The notes: a model not told the origin generated them from the sequence alone. DNA of 64,000 nucleotides from Laspinema olomoucense D3b (GCF_025370785.1 NZ_JAMXFA010000030.1:1-64000); one strand, 5' to 3'. Shown: positions 46,101-53,490, counted from the stretch's first letter. A program made the numbers and translations.

Positions 46101-49067
46101 CTAGGCTTCGATCAAGCCAATGAATCGATAGAGATAGATTGGGACAAAATTAGCTGGCAGAAAAACGTTGGCAGGATAGAGGGACACAAGACGTTCATCG
46201 CAGGTCACGATGAAAAAGGATCTTTCTACGTCACGGCCACATTAGAACAATACACGGCCACTGGGGTAGAACAATACAGTGCTACTGCTCATGTGACCAT
46301 CGTTGGAGTATGGCGAAGATTAACTATTTTCCCTGAGCAGGTCCGGCTGGAACCTTACGAATCTTGTACGTTCCAAGTCAAGGGATTGGACCAGCATCAG
46401 CAAGAAATCATCCCTTTACCAGAGGTGCGGTGGGAAGCAACGGACGGAAGTATCTACAAGCAAGGCAATAATGAATGTAAATTTACCCCTGGCGAAAATG
46501 GCGGAGAAGTTATAGTCACTGCAAGAGGGAGAGATTGTCAGGTTGAGGCTGTTGTTTTTGTTGAAAAACTTGAGAAATTAATATTAACAGCGTCCCTGAC
46601 AACTGTAGAGTTTGGCAATTCCGTCAAGTTGACCGTCAGAGGCTTGGATAACTTTAACAATCCAAGAGAACCGAGACAAATCGATTGGGCAGTTAAAGGC
46701 GGGGGTAAGCTTGATAAACCTAATCGAATCTTTTACGCGGGTCACGTCGAAGAAGCAGTTACCATTACAGCTAGAGAAAAAGGGGTTTCAGACTCTATCA
46801 CAATTAACGTAATTGAACCACCGCGATTAACAAACCTGGTGATTTCACCATCTTCAGGCTATCAGATTACACCCGATGACCGGCCATGCTTTACAGTTGA
46901 GGGTTTAGATCAGCGCGGTGAAGAAATCGAGATAGGACCTGTGGAATGGAGTTGCACCGGCTGTAGTATGCAAGGGAATATGTTTATCCCTGACTCCAAG
47001 GCTAAGGGTACCTATACAGTGACAGTCACTGAAACCCAAGCCAAGCGCACCGAATCGGTCGAGGTGACTGTGGTTTCTGTCTTGAAAAGACTGGAAATTC
47101 ATCCGCACCATTCAATTTCTGTCGAACCTCAAGAAGAAAAAGCATTTACGGTTAAGGGATTTGACCAGACTGGAGCGCCAATTGAACTTCAAAGTATTAA
47201 ATGGGAATGTAGCCAAGGCGGAAAAATTGACCGAAACGGTGTTTTCATTGGAAATTATAAAAAACGAGAAGTAGAGATTAAGGCAACGGGAACCTGCGGG
47301 AGAAGAACCCTGACTGAATCCGTGCAAGTAACCTTGCTTCCCGTGTTAAAAACTTTAGAAATACAGCCTCAATCACCGATACAACTGAAACCCGAGGAAA
47401 TTTATCTTTTTACGGTGAAGGGGTTTGACCAGTATGGAGATGAGATAGAGACGGGAAAAATAGACTGGGATTCGACAGGTGGCGAGATTGATGAACATGG
47501 CAAATTCACAGCCGATCATGATGCCAAGGGAAAATTTTTAGTAACTGCTACTGTCACCCGAGAAACCAAATCGCAGCAGCGGTTAAAGATAGCGAGGTTG
47601 GGTTTATATCTGATAGTTATATCTTGGTTGCTCTCTTTAGATTGGGTGCAAGATTTAGTAGGGGAGGAATTTATAACCCAAGAGAATGACCCGAATCCTG
47701 ACCCGGAACTACTTATTGCCACTGACCTCAATCTTTGGGTGCAACAGTGGTTTGTTAAACAAATAGCTCGTTTACTATCTTGGATTTTGAGGGGAGTAGC
47801 TCAGATTTGTCTTAATCAGGGAATTGAAATCATTACTGATTCAGTCGAAGTGACTGTAATTCCTGTTTTAAGAGAATTCAAGCTCAACCCAGAATCCGTA
47901 ATCCTCCAACCCGGGCAAAAACAAATTTTTACAGTCATCGGGTTAGATCAGCAGATTAACGAGATAGAGATAGAAATAGAGACTAACGTTAAGTGGAAAT
48001 CTTCCTCCGGTGGCAGCATTGAAAATGGTAGTTTCACTGCTGGGGACACCCCATGCGAAGTGGAAGTTACTGCACTACTTAACGAAGAAATCTGTCTTTC
48101 TAGTAAGGTTACCATTGAGGCAAAAAATTATCAGGGAAAACTCGGGTTTCGCCCGGTAATTCCATGTCTGACCCCCGCAGGCGGGCTATTGTTGCGGACC
48201 CCCACCGGGCATAGTAACTCGGTAAATGCAGTCGCTATTACCCCGGACGGCAAACGAGCGGTTTCCGCATCCTTGGATAAGACCCTGAAACTGTGGGATT
48301 TGGCGACGGGAGAGGAACTGGCAACCTTCTCTGGGCATAGTAACTGGGTAGAAGCAGTCACCATCACCCCAGACGGCAAACAAGCGGTTTCCGCATCCCG
48401 GGATAACACCCTGAAACTGTGGAATTTGCCAAGGGGAGAGGAAGTGGCTACCCTTACTGGGCATGGTAACTCGGTAAATGCAGTCGCCATCACCCCGGAC
48501 GGTAAACAAGCGGTTTCCGCATCCGGGGATAACACTCTGAAACTTTGGGATTTAACAACGGGAGAGAAAGTGGCGACCCTCACCGGCCATAGTAACTGGG
48601 TAAATGCAGTCGCCATTACCCCGGACGGCAAACAAGCGGTTTCCGCATCAAGGGATAACACCCTGAAACTGTGGGATTTGGTAACGGGAGAGGAAGTGGC
48701 GACCCTCACGGGCCATAGTAACTGGGTAACCGCCGTCGTCATCACTCCCGAGGGCAAACAAGTCGTTTCTGCATCCAAGGATGGAACCGTGAAGCTATGG
48801 GATTTGGACACCGGGTCCTCGGTGGTCACCCTCACCGGGCATGGTTCGGGGGTAACCGCAGTCGCCATCACTCCCGACGGCCAACAAGTGGTTTCCGCAT
48901 CCTGGGATAGGACCCTAAAACTCTGGGATTTGGCAACAGGAGAGGTGGTAGCGAGTTTTAGTGGCGTGAGTAAATTCCGTTCCTGTGCCGTTGCACCGGA
49001 TGGAGTGACAGTGGTGGCGGGTGAAGAGTCGGGACAGGTACTTTTTTTGCGGTTGGAGGGGGTGTGA
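43116..49067 (+). CDS. Giant WD40 - Ig-like repeat - WD40 protein
   Basis: A 1983-residue protein. Residues ~20-95 are helical (HEAT-like: AYWVLHGHHPY). A WD40 propeller follows (~110-470): five good blades, a hydrophobic insertion (HPILWGLVIKFLSVFGLSPV) and two weak blades. Residues ~480-1680 hold about thirteen Ig-like modules with a FTVKGFDQ core and a W...GG.I...F.AG...V.ATA pattern, resembling bacterial BIG2-type domains. Modules 2-5 are duplicated as 6-9. Module 12 is interrupted by ~80 residues with LGLYLIVISWLLSLDWV. The last ~285 residues form a seven-blade WD40 propeller of 42-residue units (ITPDGKQAVSASRDNTLKLW). No signal peptide is seen. Function unknown; a multivalent binding scaffold is the natural inference. 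Confidence 0.9.
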   Translation: MTQPSNQPPDSDKTGFRQNPTPAELDRGKYLENIKKSWESAQVEERVAGLIQSLQFGTEGLDLFIQQALQDDSEQVKQAAYWVLHGHHPYLAYPDERHPTEFAFPTDTISSLASGSVSLNRKILAGGSWKIIRIWDLKTGHKLRTLEGHSDWVLSVAFSPNGKIIASSSADRTINLWQAETDELLHTLQGHSSWVNAVAITPDGKTLVSASADRTLKLWNVTTGELIRTLEGHSGSVMSLAISPDGKIIASGSADKTIKLWYVNGSEAIASWEGHSDWVQAVAIAPNGKTFVSGSRDGEIRIWNADETPQTVNSGSEEIISSMNLSESGIHPILWGLVIKFLSVFGLSPVVALLVKGINSEKNLKSKFAKFKCSEVIQGQTLNIHGLVVLGNQPEVIWSGEGDFIQGWNFDLQKLTTDSDAFVGTMGIVPNPKRLITGGNDWVKLWDLTTGQQLHQFEGRSRPQLKKWEIFGLSQRVIYCGTQYHFKAKGIDQYGQDFPLNQVTWTATGGTIEDNGNFNAGQESGEFNVKATIGNKSKEVSVILRKLATIKISPNFLEITPDQHPEFTIEGFDQDNNKIPTGPINWSVSSGRMDENRFIPDPNAKGKITVTATATQTNIERSVDVIVRSVLRGIEIHPQQCTLEPNQPQEFEIKGFDQANEEIEINLNQIIWQNNGGRIEGQKTFIAGHNEKGSFQVTAHIEQYRATADVTIIPVLRTLTICPKEVRLEPYQPYTFKVTGLDQHQQEIIDLPEVQWKATDGSIEKQGPNECKFTAGENGGNMKITATARDCSDNALISVCKLERLRLEASPTTVEFGKPVNLTLQGFDNFGHPIELKQIDWDSEGRGRIDEHNQIFYADHVETQVTITARVKGVPAFTTINVIEPPRLTNLVISPSSGYQITPDDQPCFTVEGLDQRENPIATGPINWSVSSGRMDENRFIPDPNAKGKITVTATATQINIERSVDVIVRSVLRRLEIHPQICTLEPNQSQEFEILGFDQANESIEIDWDKISWQKNVGRIEGHKTFIAGHDEKGSFYVTATLEQYTATGVEQYSATAHVTIVGVWRRLTIFPEQVRLEPYESCTFQVKGLDQHQQEIIPLPEVRWEATDGSIYKQGNNECKFTPGENGGEVIVTARGRDCQVEAVVFVEKLEKLILTASLTTVEFGNSVKLTVRGLDNFNNPREPRQIDWAVKGGGKLDKPNRIFYAGHVEEAVTITAREKGVSDSITINVIEPPRLTNLVISPSSGYQITPDDRPCFTVEGLDQRGEEIEIGPVEWSCTGCSMQGNMFIPDSKAKGTYTVTVTETQAKRTESVEVTVVSVLKRLEIHPHHSISVEPQEEKAFTVKGFDQTGAPIELQSIKWECSQGGKIDRNGVFIGNYKKREVEIKATGTCGRRTLTESVQVTLLPVLKTLEIQPQSPIQLKPEEIYLFTVKGFDQYGDEIETGKIDWDSTGGEIDEHGKFTADHDAKGKFLVTATVTRETKSQQRLKIARLGLYLIVISWLLSLDWVQDLVGEEFITQENDPNPDPELLIATDLNLWVQQWFVKQIARLLSWILRGVAQICLNQGIEIITDSVEVTVIPVLREFKLNPESVILQPGQKQIFTVIGLDQQINEIEIEIETNVKWKSSSGGSIENGSFTAGDTPCEVEVTALLNEEICLSSKVTIEAKNYQGKLGFRPVIPCLTPAGGLLLRTPTGHSNSVNAVAITPDGKRAVSASLDKTLKLWDLATGEELATFSGHSNWVEAVTITPDGKQAVSASRDNTLKLWNLPRGEEVATLTGHGNSVNAVAITPDGKQAVSASGDNTLKLWDLTTGEKVATLTGHSNWVNAVAITPDGKQAVSASRDNTLKLWDLVTGEEVATLTGHSNWVTAVVITPEGKQVVSASKDGTVKLWDLDTGSSVVTLTGHGSGVTAVAITPDGQQVVSASWDRTLKLWDLATGEVVASFSGVSKFRSCAVAPDGVTVVAGEESGQVLFLRLEGV
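44855..45032 (+). repeat. Near-identical 178 bp block, copy 1 (in the giant gene)
   Basis: Runs from AACAGGACCGATAAACTGG to AAATTCACCCTCAG and recurs at 45881-46058, exactly 1026 bp (342 codons) away, with only a few differences. It is the most conserved part of the larger four-module duplication. Confidence 0.85.
45881..46058 (+). repeat. Near-identical 178 bp block, copy 2
   Basis: Second copy of the block at 44855-45032. The surrounding modules are also duplicated but more diverged, which points to recent gene conversion across this part. Confidence 0.85.
48204..48960 (+). repeat. 126-bp tandem repeats encoding WD40 blades
   Basis: About six units of 126 bp with strongly conserved DNA (for example CATCACCCCAGACGGCAAAC and AACACCCTGAAACTGTGG). 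They encode the C-terminal propeller of the giant protein and are not CRISPR-like. Confidence 0.85.
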
Positions 49068-49284
49068 GAAACGGGGTGATTATGCACCCTCACTCAAGAT
49101 TTAATATTCTCAATCTGGGTCCATTAAAGTTTTCCAGTCACTCAGGCTCCTGATAAAAATTAGATTACCCTGAACATTCAGTTTTTGGAGTGCCCGGGCA
49201 GAATCATTGCATCAGGATTCGGGTCCCCGTCAATGGCGAAGACCCGTACACTTGTGAACAACTGATTGTTGCCTCGGAATTCCA

Positions 49285-49554
49285 TTAAGTTGAGGATTTT
49301 CCTTCAGAATCGGGGATGTTTTGCTGAACTGTTTCTAACGGTAAGTCTAAAATATTGGCAATGTCTTCCAGGCTAATTCCTTTCTGAATCATTTTCGGAA
49401 TCGATTCAATCTTGCCTTCGCTAAAGGCTTCTTGATAGACTTGGGTTTGTCTTAACTCACTCAATCCCAGCATAGCTTCAATTTCCTCCCAGCTTTTTTG
49501 CGGTAATTTGTAGACAATGATGGTTTCTATTAACTCGATAAACTGCCGTCGCAC
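49285..49554 (-). pseudogene. C-terminal fragment of an Rpn/PD-(D/E)XK transposase-like protein
   Basis: An 89-residue frame that matches only the end of the recombination-promoting nuclease/putative transposase family (IIVYKLPQKSWEEIEAMLGL, then a VYQEAFSEGKIES segment and a helix-turn-helix-like ISLEDIANILDLPLETVQ). The frame is open upstream and continues the family (AKQLIARSESQ) to about 49630, where it meets the GAGAAACCGGGTTT repeat and then a stop. The catalytic N-terminal ~200 residues are absent. So this looks like a remnant. Family recognition is from memory of related cyanobacterial proteins. Confidence 0.55.
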
Positions 49555-49676
49555 CTCGTCCGAGGTGATTTGAGATTCAGAGCGCGCAATTAATTGTTTC
49601 GCTCTTTCTGTTGCTGCACTTGTGGGGGGTGAGAAACCGGGTTTGTTTCATAAATCTCCGTCAGGGATAGACTCCC

Positions 49677-49895
49677 TCAACCCTGGACTTTTCCTACTAA
49701 CTCTGCAATCAGTGGTTTTTCAGTTGATAAATGACTTACCTGCATCACAGAAAATCCTAGAATATTCCCCTCTTCATCTACCCGTTCCATAATGCAATCG
49801 TTATCCGTTTCTCGCATATAACCGGCTTTATCGGAAAAAATAACTTCTAAAAAATCAGCTTCTTTATCATACCAAATCCTCAAATTTAGGGCCAT
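49677..49895 (-). CDS. DUF2283 family protein, possible antitoxin
   Basis: A 72-residue protein starting MALNLRIWYDKEADFLEVIF, the hallmark of DUF2283, with NILGFSVMQVSHLS toward the end. The ATG at 49895 has AAGGAGA about seven bases upstream; the longer open frame overlaps the neighbouring gene and is not used. DUF2283 proteins are often paired with small toxin-like proteins. Here the start overlaps the end of the upstream gene by ten bases, so translation of the two is coupled. The antitoxin role is inferred from the arrangement only. Confidence 0.82.
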   Translation of the reverse strand: MALNLRIWYDKEADFLEVIFSDKAGYMRETDNDCIMERVDEEGNILGFSVMQVSHLSTEKPLIAELVGKVQG

Positions 49896-50191
49896 ACTTG
49901 TTCTCCTTTCTTCTGTTTGTCCGTTAAATAAGCTGTAACAATAAAAGCGTCTGCTTCTGTATATTTTACCACTACACACAGCCACTTGTCCCCGACCTTC
50001 GTTCCTAGATAGTAGCGGTAGTTTAACCAAGCATTTTCATCGTTCCGCGATTTCCGAACGGCTTCGGGGTTTCGTAAGGTTACGGCGATCTCTTTTTCCA
50101 TATTCGCCATTTCCGGATGCAGTAAAATGTGGGCCAAGCGTTCATCAGTTAGCCGTACCTCACGCCCCTGATAGTCGGTTAATCTCTCCAT
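49886..50191 (-). CDS. Small PBECR/RelE-like putative nuclease or toxin
   Basis: A protein of about 101 residues. Features: REVRLTDERLAHILLHPEMA, with the His-containing HILLHPEM motif, then VTLRNPEAVRKSR, a YRYYLGTKVGDKWLCVVVKY strand pair and FIVTAYLTDK. This layout recalls the phage Barnase-EndoU-ColicinE5/D-RelE-like nuclease superfamily or DUF4258. I selected ATG at 50191; a GTG at 50206 would add five residues. With the overlapping DUF2283 gene it forms a compact two-gene unit like a type II toxin-antitoxin pair. No activity can be shown from sequence. Confidence 0.72.
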   Translation of the reverse strand: MERLTDYQGREVRLTDERLAHILLHPEMANMEKEIAVTLRNPEAVRKSRNDENAWLNYRYYLGTKVGDKWLCVVVKYTEADAFIVTAYLTDKQKKGEQVWP

Positions 50192-50335
50192 AAGCAGTGA
50201 ACTCACGCTAGTTAACGACTTCCCTCTCCTTTGACTCTCGTCAAATTTTCTTATACCCGGCGAAATAGTTAAGTGGACGGGAGACTCAACCTCCGAGTTT
50301 AATCTGTTAGTAGAGCATTATTAAGTAGATAAGAT

Positions 50336-50351
50336 GAGAAACCGGGTTTCT
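50336..50351. repeat. AGAAACCGGGTTTCT-type palindrome
   Basis: GAGAAACCGGGTTTCT; a related half site lies at about 50391-50404. The family recurs at 49631, 51475, 51527 and 59291. Confidence 0.65.
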
Positions 50352-50456
50352 GACTTGAATCGATTGGTAATTACTCGATATTGTTTCAAAAACCCCGGTT
50401 TCTGGTCCTGCTTCTTCAACCCTGTAACAATTTCTTAGCTGGGGAGACGATTCAGG

Positions 50457-51035
50457 TTATTTGAAATATTGCTCGAACTGGGCGTTTATCTGCTCCAGAT
50501 TGACTTCTTCGGGGTCAAAAGAACCCCCTACCCAGTCGAGCATTTCTTCATGGTCCGGATGGTTTTTATCTTGGACTGCTTCTAGGAAATCTGGATATCC
50601 CCAAGGACCGCCACAGTCGTCAGGGGGACAGGCTCTTTTGGCTTTGATGCAGATTGGATAGGTGGCATCCGGATCCGGTGGCAGGACTTTCTCGACGAGG
50701 ATTTGATGCTCCCAGGAGTCGCCGAAGTCGTAAAGGTATGAGAATTTAAACTTTTCTCCGGGGATGATTTTGCTCAGTTTGACCCGGGTTTCATTTTTGA
50801 TTTTCATGTCACTAAAGCCGAAATCATCATCCATTGGCATTCCATACTCTTCCCCGTCAATGTTAAATGAATGGAGATGGCAATTACCCCAACCCATTGC
50901 GACTTGAATCACTTCATGTAAATCTGCCAGGGTGTAATCGCTGCTTACTTGCAATCGCCGCCAAATTGGGGGTTTGATGTCGCTGAGGGTGATTTTCAGT
51001 TGATAGATGTATTGAGGTTTTTTTCGAGTTGGCAT
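50457..51035 (-). CDS. Plasmid pRiA4b ORF-3 family protein
   Basis: A 192-residue protein of the pRiA4b Orf3-like (PF07929) family, related to a passenger protein of IS1096-type elements. Conserved stretches: YQLKITLSDIKPPIWRRLQV, TLADLHEVIQVAMGWGNCHL, FKFSYLYDFGDSWEHQILVE, and the CPPDDCGGPWGYPDFLEA motif with Cys and acidic residues. Its biochemical role is unknown; it is frequent in accessory regions. ATG start. The base composition is slightly more balanced than the neighbouring housekeeping genes. Confidence 0.88.
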   Translation of the reverse strand: MPTRKKPQYIYQLKITLSDIKPPIWRRLQVSSDYTLADLHEVIQVAMGWGNCHLHSFNIDGEEYGMPMDDDFGFSDMKIKNETRVKLSKIIPGEKFKFSYLYDFGDSWEHQILVEKVLPPDPDATYPICIKAKRACPPDDCGGPWGYPDFLEAVQDKNHPDHEEMLDWVGGSFDPEEVNLEQINAQFEQYFK

Positions 51036-51159
51036 TTTAAATAGGCGATAAACATCAGGAGTCTAAAAACTCTTAGGTTTCATGATCATAAGTGAATTGA
51101 GTCACTTTAACAAGTTCAGGGTATTTTATTAGAGTTAGCCCTCTTGTGTTTTTTTTACC

Positions 51160-51420
51160 ATGTCTGAACCAACGATCGCCGTTACGGTAAAACTATTTGC
51201 TGCTTATCAAGAAGCTTATGGCGTTCCTGAGTTAGTGCTGGAATTTCCTCCGGGGACTCCGGTGGTGGCAGTGCGCGATCGCCTGATTGCTGAACACCCG
51301 GAACTCGACTGCTGGCGCGATATCACCCGCTTTGGAATTAATCTCGATTTCGTTGACCCCCAGACTCCCTTACAAGCTGGGGATGAAGTGGTGTTGATTC
51401 CGCCGGTAAGTGGGGGGTGA
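51160..51420 (+). CDS. MoaD/ThiS-family sulfur carrier
   Basis: An 86-residue beta-grasp, ubiquitin-like protein ending PPVSGG; the C-terminal Gly-Gly is adenylated and thiocarboxylated in this family. The body fits MoaD (VTVKLFAAYQEAYG, ELVLEFPPGTPVVAVRDRL, LQAGDEVVLIPP), the small subunit of molybdopterin synthase. No moa genes lie next to it, so it may serve another pathway. It precedes thrC by 261 bp and a separate promoter lies between. ATG start. Confidence 0.85.
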   Translation: MSEPTIAVTVKLFAAYQEAYGVPELVLEFPPGTPVVAVRDRLIAEHPELDCWRDITRFGINLDFVDPQTPLQAGDEVVLIPPVSGG

Positions 51421-51422
51421 TG

Positions 51423-51451
51423 GTCATTTGTCCTTGGTCATTTGTCCTTGG
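51423..51451. repeat. GTCATTTGTCCTTG direct repeat
   Basis: Two units of GGTCATTTGTCCTTG immediately after the stop of the MoaD-like gene; similar in sequence to the repeat at 35698. Confidence 0.65.
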
Positions 51452-51474
51452 GAGAGTTTTAGAACTCAAGGACA

Positions 51475-51541
51475 AGAAACCGGGTTTCTAGCCCAGATTT
51501 GTTGCTGATTGCTAGAGATTTTGTGAAGAAACCCGGTTTCT
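51475..51541. repeat. Two AGAAACC(C/G)GGTTTCT palindromes
   Basis: AGAAACCGGGTTTCT at 51475-51489 and AGAAACCCGGTTTCT at 51527-51541 flank a 37-base spacer. Each is a near-perfect palindrome, and the two could also pair with each other. Confidence 0.7.
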
Positions 51542-51558
51542 AACCAATGACCCATGAC

Positions 51559-51583
51559 AAATCCCGACAAAAAAAGTCGGGAT
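51559..51583. repeat. Inverted repeat upstream of the thrC promoter
   Basis: AATCCCGAC and GTCGGGATT form a 9-bp stem with a 7-A loop. It ends three bases before the -35 box of the predicted thrC promoter, where it could bind a regulator or end upstream transcription. Confidence 0.6.
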
Positions 51584-51586
51584 TGG

Positions 51587-51615
51587 TTGACGAGTATTTT
51601 TCTCTGTGTTAGTAT
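51587..51615 (+). promoter_or_regulatory. Predicted sigma-70-type promoter of thrC
   Basis: TTGACG and TAGTAT are separated by exactly 17 bases, an excellent match to the bacterial consensus, about 66 bases upstream of the thrC start. The initiation point would be near 51622. Confidence 0.75.
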
Positions 51616-51681
51616 CGTCCCAACAGATGAGGGAAGGTGACTTCCAAGCCCCTATTTATAGAGAGTCCAGAGGTTTGAACC

Positions 51682-53001
51682 ATGATCCAGGCGACAGAAT
51701 TGCACAACCATAGTCATGACACCCCGCTTAAGGGGGCCACGTTTGAGCAACTGAAATGTAAAGAATGTGGTGCGGAGTACGAAACTAAGGCGATTCATGT
51801 CTGTGAATTGTGTTTTGGACCCCTGGAAGTTAAATATAATTATGATGAAATTCGCCGTCAGGTGACTCGGGAATCGATTCAGGCGGGTCCTAATTCGATT
51901 TGGCGTTATCGTCCCTTTTTGCCGGTGATGACAGATAACCCAATTGATGTGGGAACGGGGATGACTCCTTTGGTGAAGTCAAACCGTTTGGCGCGTCGTC
52001 TGGGGATGAAAAATCTTTATATTAAAAATGATGCAGTGAATATGCCGACCCTTAGCTTTAAGGATCGGGTGGTTTCGGTGGCGTTGACTCGGGCGAAGGA
52101 ACTTGGGTTTACGACGGTTTCCTGTGCAAGTACCGGGAATTTGGCGAACTCTACGGCTGCGATCGCCGCTTATGCGGGCTTAGATTGTTGTGTGTTTATT
52201 CCCTCGGATTTGGAAGCTGGCAAGGTGTTGGGAACCCTCATCTATAATCCCACCCTGATGTCTGTTAAAGGGAATTATGACCAAGTAAACCGCCTCTGTT
52301 CGGAAGTCGCCAATACTCATGGATGGGGTTTTGTTAATATTAACCTCCGTCCTTATTATTCTGAAGGGTCTAAAACCCTGGCTTATGAAGTAGCAGAACA
52401 ATTGGGTTGGCAATTGCCCGATCGCATTGTTGCGCCGTTAGCCTCTGGTTCTCTGTTTACGAAGATTTATAAAGGATTTCAAGAGTTTATTCAAGTCGGA
52501 TTGGTTGACGAGAAAGCGGTCCGGTTTACAGGTGCACAGGCGGAGGGTTGTTCCCCGATCGCCGCTGCTTTCCACGAAGGACGGGATTTTATTAAGCCAG
52601 TTAAACCGAATACCGTAGCGAAATCCATTGCGATCGGGAATCCTGCTGATGGAGTTTATGCCTTAGAAATTGCTCACAAAACCAATGGCAATATCGAATC
52701 TGTTAGCGATGCAGAAATCATTGAAGGGATGAAGCTGCTGGCAGAAACCGAAGGAATATTTACCGAAACCGCTGGCGGGACTACGATCGCTGTTTTGAAG
52801 AAATCCCTAGAAGCCGGAAAAATTGACCCGGATGAAACAACGGTGGTTTATATTACTGGGAATGGCTTAAAAACCCAGGAAGCGGTTCAGGGTTACATCG
52901 GTGAACCCCTGACCATTGAGCCGAAATTAGAGAGTTTTGAGCGGGCATTAGAGCGTTCTCGCACCCTCGATCGCCTAGAATGGCAGCAAGTTTTAGTTTA
53001 A
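51682..53001 (+). CDS. thrC: Threonine synthase
   Basis: PLP enzyme converting O-phosphohomoserine to threonine. The 439-residue protein starts with a Cys-rich zinc-ribbon-like segment (CKECGAEY...CELCFG), found in the plant/cyanobacterial class of threonine synthases. The PLP-binding Lys is Lys127 in PTLSFKDRVV. Other pyridoxal-fold marks: CASTGNLANSTAA, ASGSLFTKI and TETAGGTTIAVL. A good promoter precedes it and a CysO-like sulfur-carrier gene follows after 123 bp, so it may be co-transcribed with that gene. ATG start. Confidence 0.96.
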   Translation: MIQATELHNHSHDTPLKGATFEQLKCKECGAEYETKAIHVCELCFGPLEVKYNYDEIRRQVTRESIQAGPNSIWRYRPFLPVMTDNPIDVGTGMTPLVKSNRLARRLGMKNLYIKNDAVNMPTLSFKDRVVSVALTRAKELGFTTVSCASTGNLANSTAAIAAYAGLDCCVFIPSDLEAGKVLGTLIYNPTLMSVKGNYDQVNRLCSEVANTHGWGFVNINLRPYYSEGSKTLAYEVAEQLGWQLPDRIVAPLASGSLFTKIYKGFQEFIQVGLVDEKAVRFTGAQAEGCSPIAAAFHEGRDFIKPVKPNTVAKSIAIGNPADGVYALEIAHKTNGNIESVSDAEIIEGMKLLAETEGIFTETAGGTTIAVLKKSLEAGKIDPDETTVVYITGNGLKTQEAVQGYIGEPLTIEPKLESFERALERSRTLDRLEWQQVLV

Positions 53002-53042
53002 CATGGGTTTGATGTTGTGGGAATGGGGGATGAACATCCGGA

Positions 53043-53108
53043 AACGACTGAAGTCGTTACTACGAACAGTCTCCCCCATCTCCCCCATCTCCCCCATCTC
53101 CCCTATCC
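53043..53108. repeat. Palindrome plus C-rich minisatellite between thrC and the sulfur-carrier gene
   Basis: AACGACTGAAGTCGTT (53043-53058) is followed by TCTCCCCCA units at 53071-53108. This is the same palindrome and G-rich pair as at 10449-10648 and 31560-31661, in the opposite orientation. It is likely transcribed with thrC. Confidence 0.8.
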
Positions 53109-53124
53109 TCTCTACTTACGAACT

Positions 53125-53400
53125 ATGTCCGTTAAAGTTTTAATCCCGACTCCTCTCCAGAAGTTTACCAATGATAAGGCTACTGTTGATTGCAGTGGTA
53201 GTAATGTTGCGGAATTGTTAGACTCCCTAGAGGCTAACTGTCCCGGTATTAAAGAGCGTCTTTGTGATGAAAAAGGACAACTTCGCCGCTTTTTGAATGT
53301 CTATGTTAATGAAGAAGATATCCGCTTTTTAGAGGGGACTGATACGCCTCTCAATGAAGGGGATGAAGTCAGCATTGTCCCCGCTGTTGCCGGTGGTTAA
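53125..53400 (+). CDS. CysO/ThiS-like sulfur-carrier protein
   Basis: A 91-residue ubiquitin-like sulfur carrier ending IVPAVAGG. It closely recalls mycobacterial CysO in pattern: [15 protein letters not shown] start, [36 protein letters not shown] and the same C-terminal AVAGG. CysO carries sulfide as a thiocarboxylate for cysteine synthesis from O-phosphoserine. Its position after thrC, whose substrate is the analogous O-phosphohomoserine, suggests a link to cysteine or homocysteine formation. I used ATG at 53125; the frame further upstream is minisatellite DNA. No clear ribosome site. CysO function is inferred. Confidence 0.88.
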   Translation: MSVKVLIPTPLQKFTNDKATVDCSGSNVAELLDSLEANCPGIKERLCDEKGQLRRFLNVYVNEEDIRFLEGTDTPLNEGDEVSIVPAVAGG

Positions 53401-53490
53401 TACCAAATCTGGTTGTAACAATTCGGTTTTCTCTATATAGCCCGCGCAGGCGGGCTTTGTCTGTATAGCCCCACCCTTTAGGGTGCGGGT
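53401..53490 (-). repeat. Dispersed ~90 bp repeat element, copy C (inverted)
   Basis: Starts directly after the stop codon of the CysO-like gene. Read on the minus strand it gives CACCCTAAAGGGTGGGGC, the hairpin AGCCCGCCTGCGCGGGCT and GTTACAACCAGATTTGG, in the same order as copy B. On the plus strand the second stem is followed by GGGTTTTTATT, so it may act as terminator. Confidence 0.8.

Noticed and set aside
48204-48960. Regular direct repeats that might suggest a CRISPR array
   Set aside because: The units are 126 bp, keep reading frame and encode WD40 blades; there are no unique spacers between short identical repeats.
48131-49093. 320-residue minus-strand frame across the C-terminal WD40 propeller
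   Set aside because: It is the antisense of the 126-bp repeats; the plus-strand WD40 protein is clearly the real product.
51559-51583. Stem-loop before thrC considered as an attenuator or riboswitch
   Set aside because: It lies upstream of the predicted promoter, so it would not be in the thrC transcript, and it has no conserved aptamer features that I recognise.
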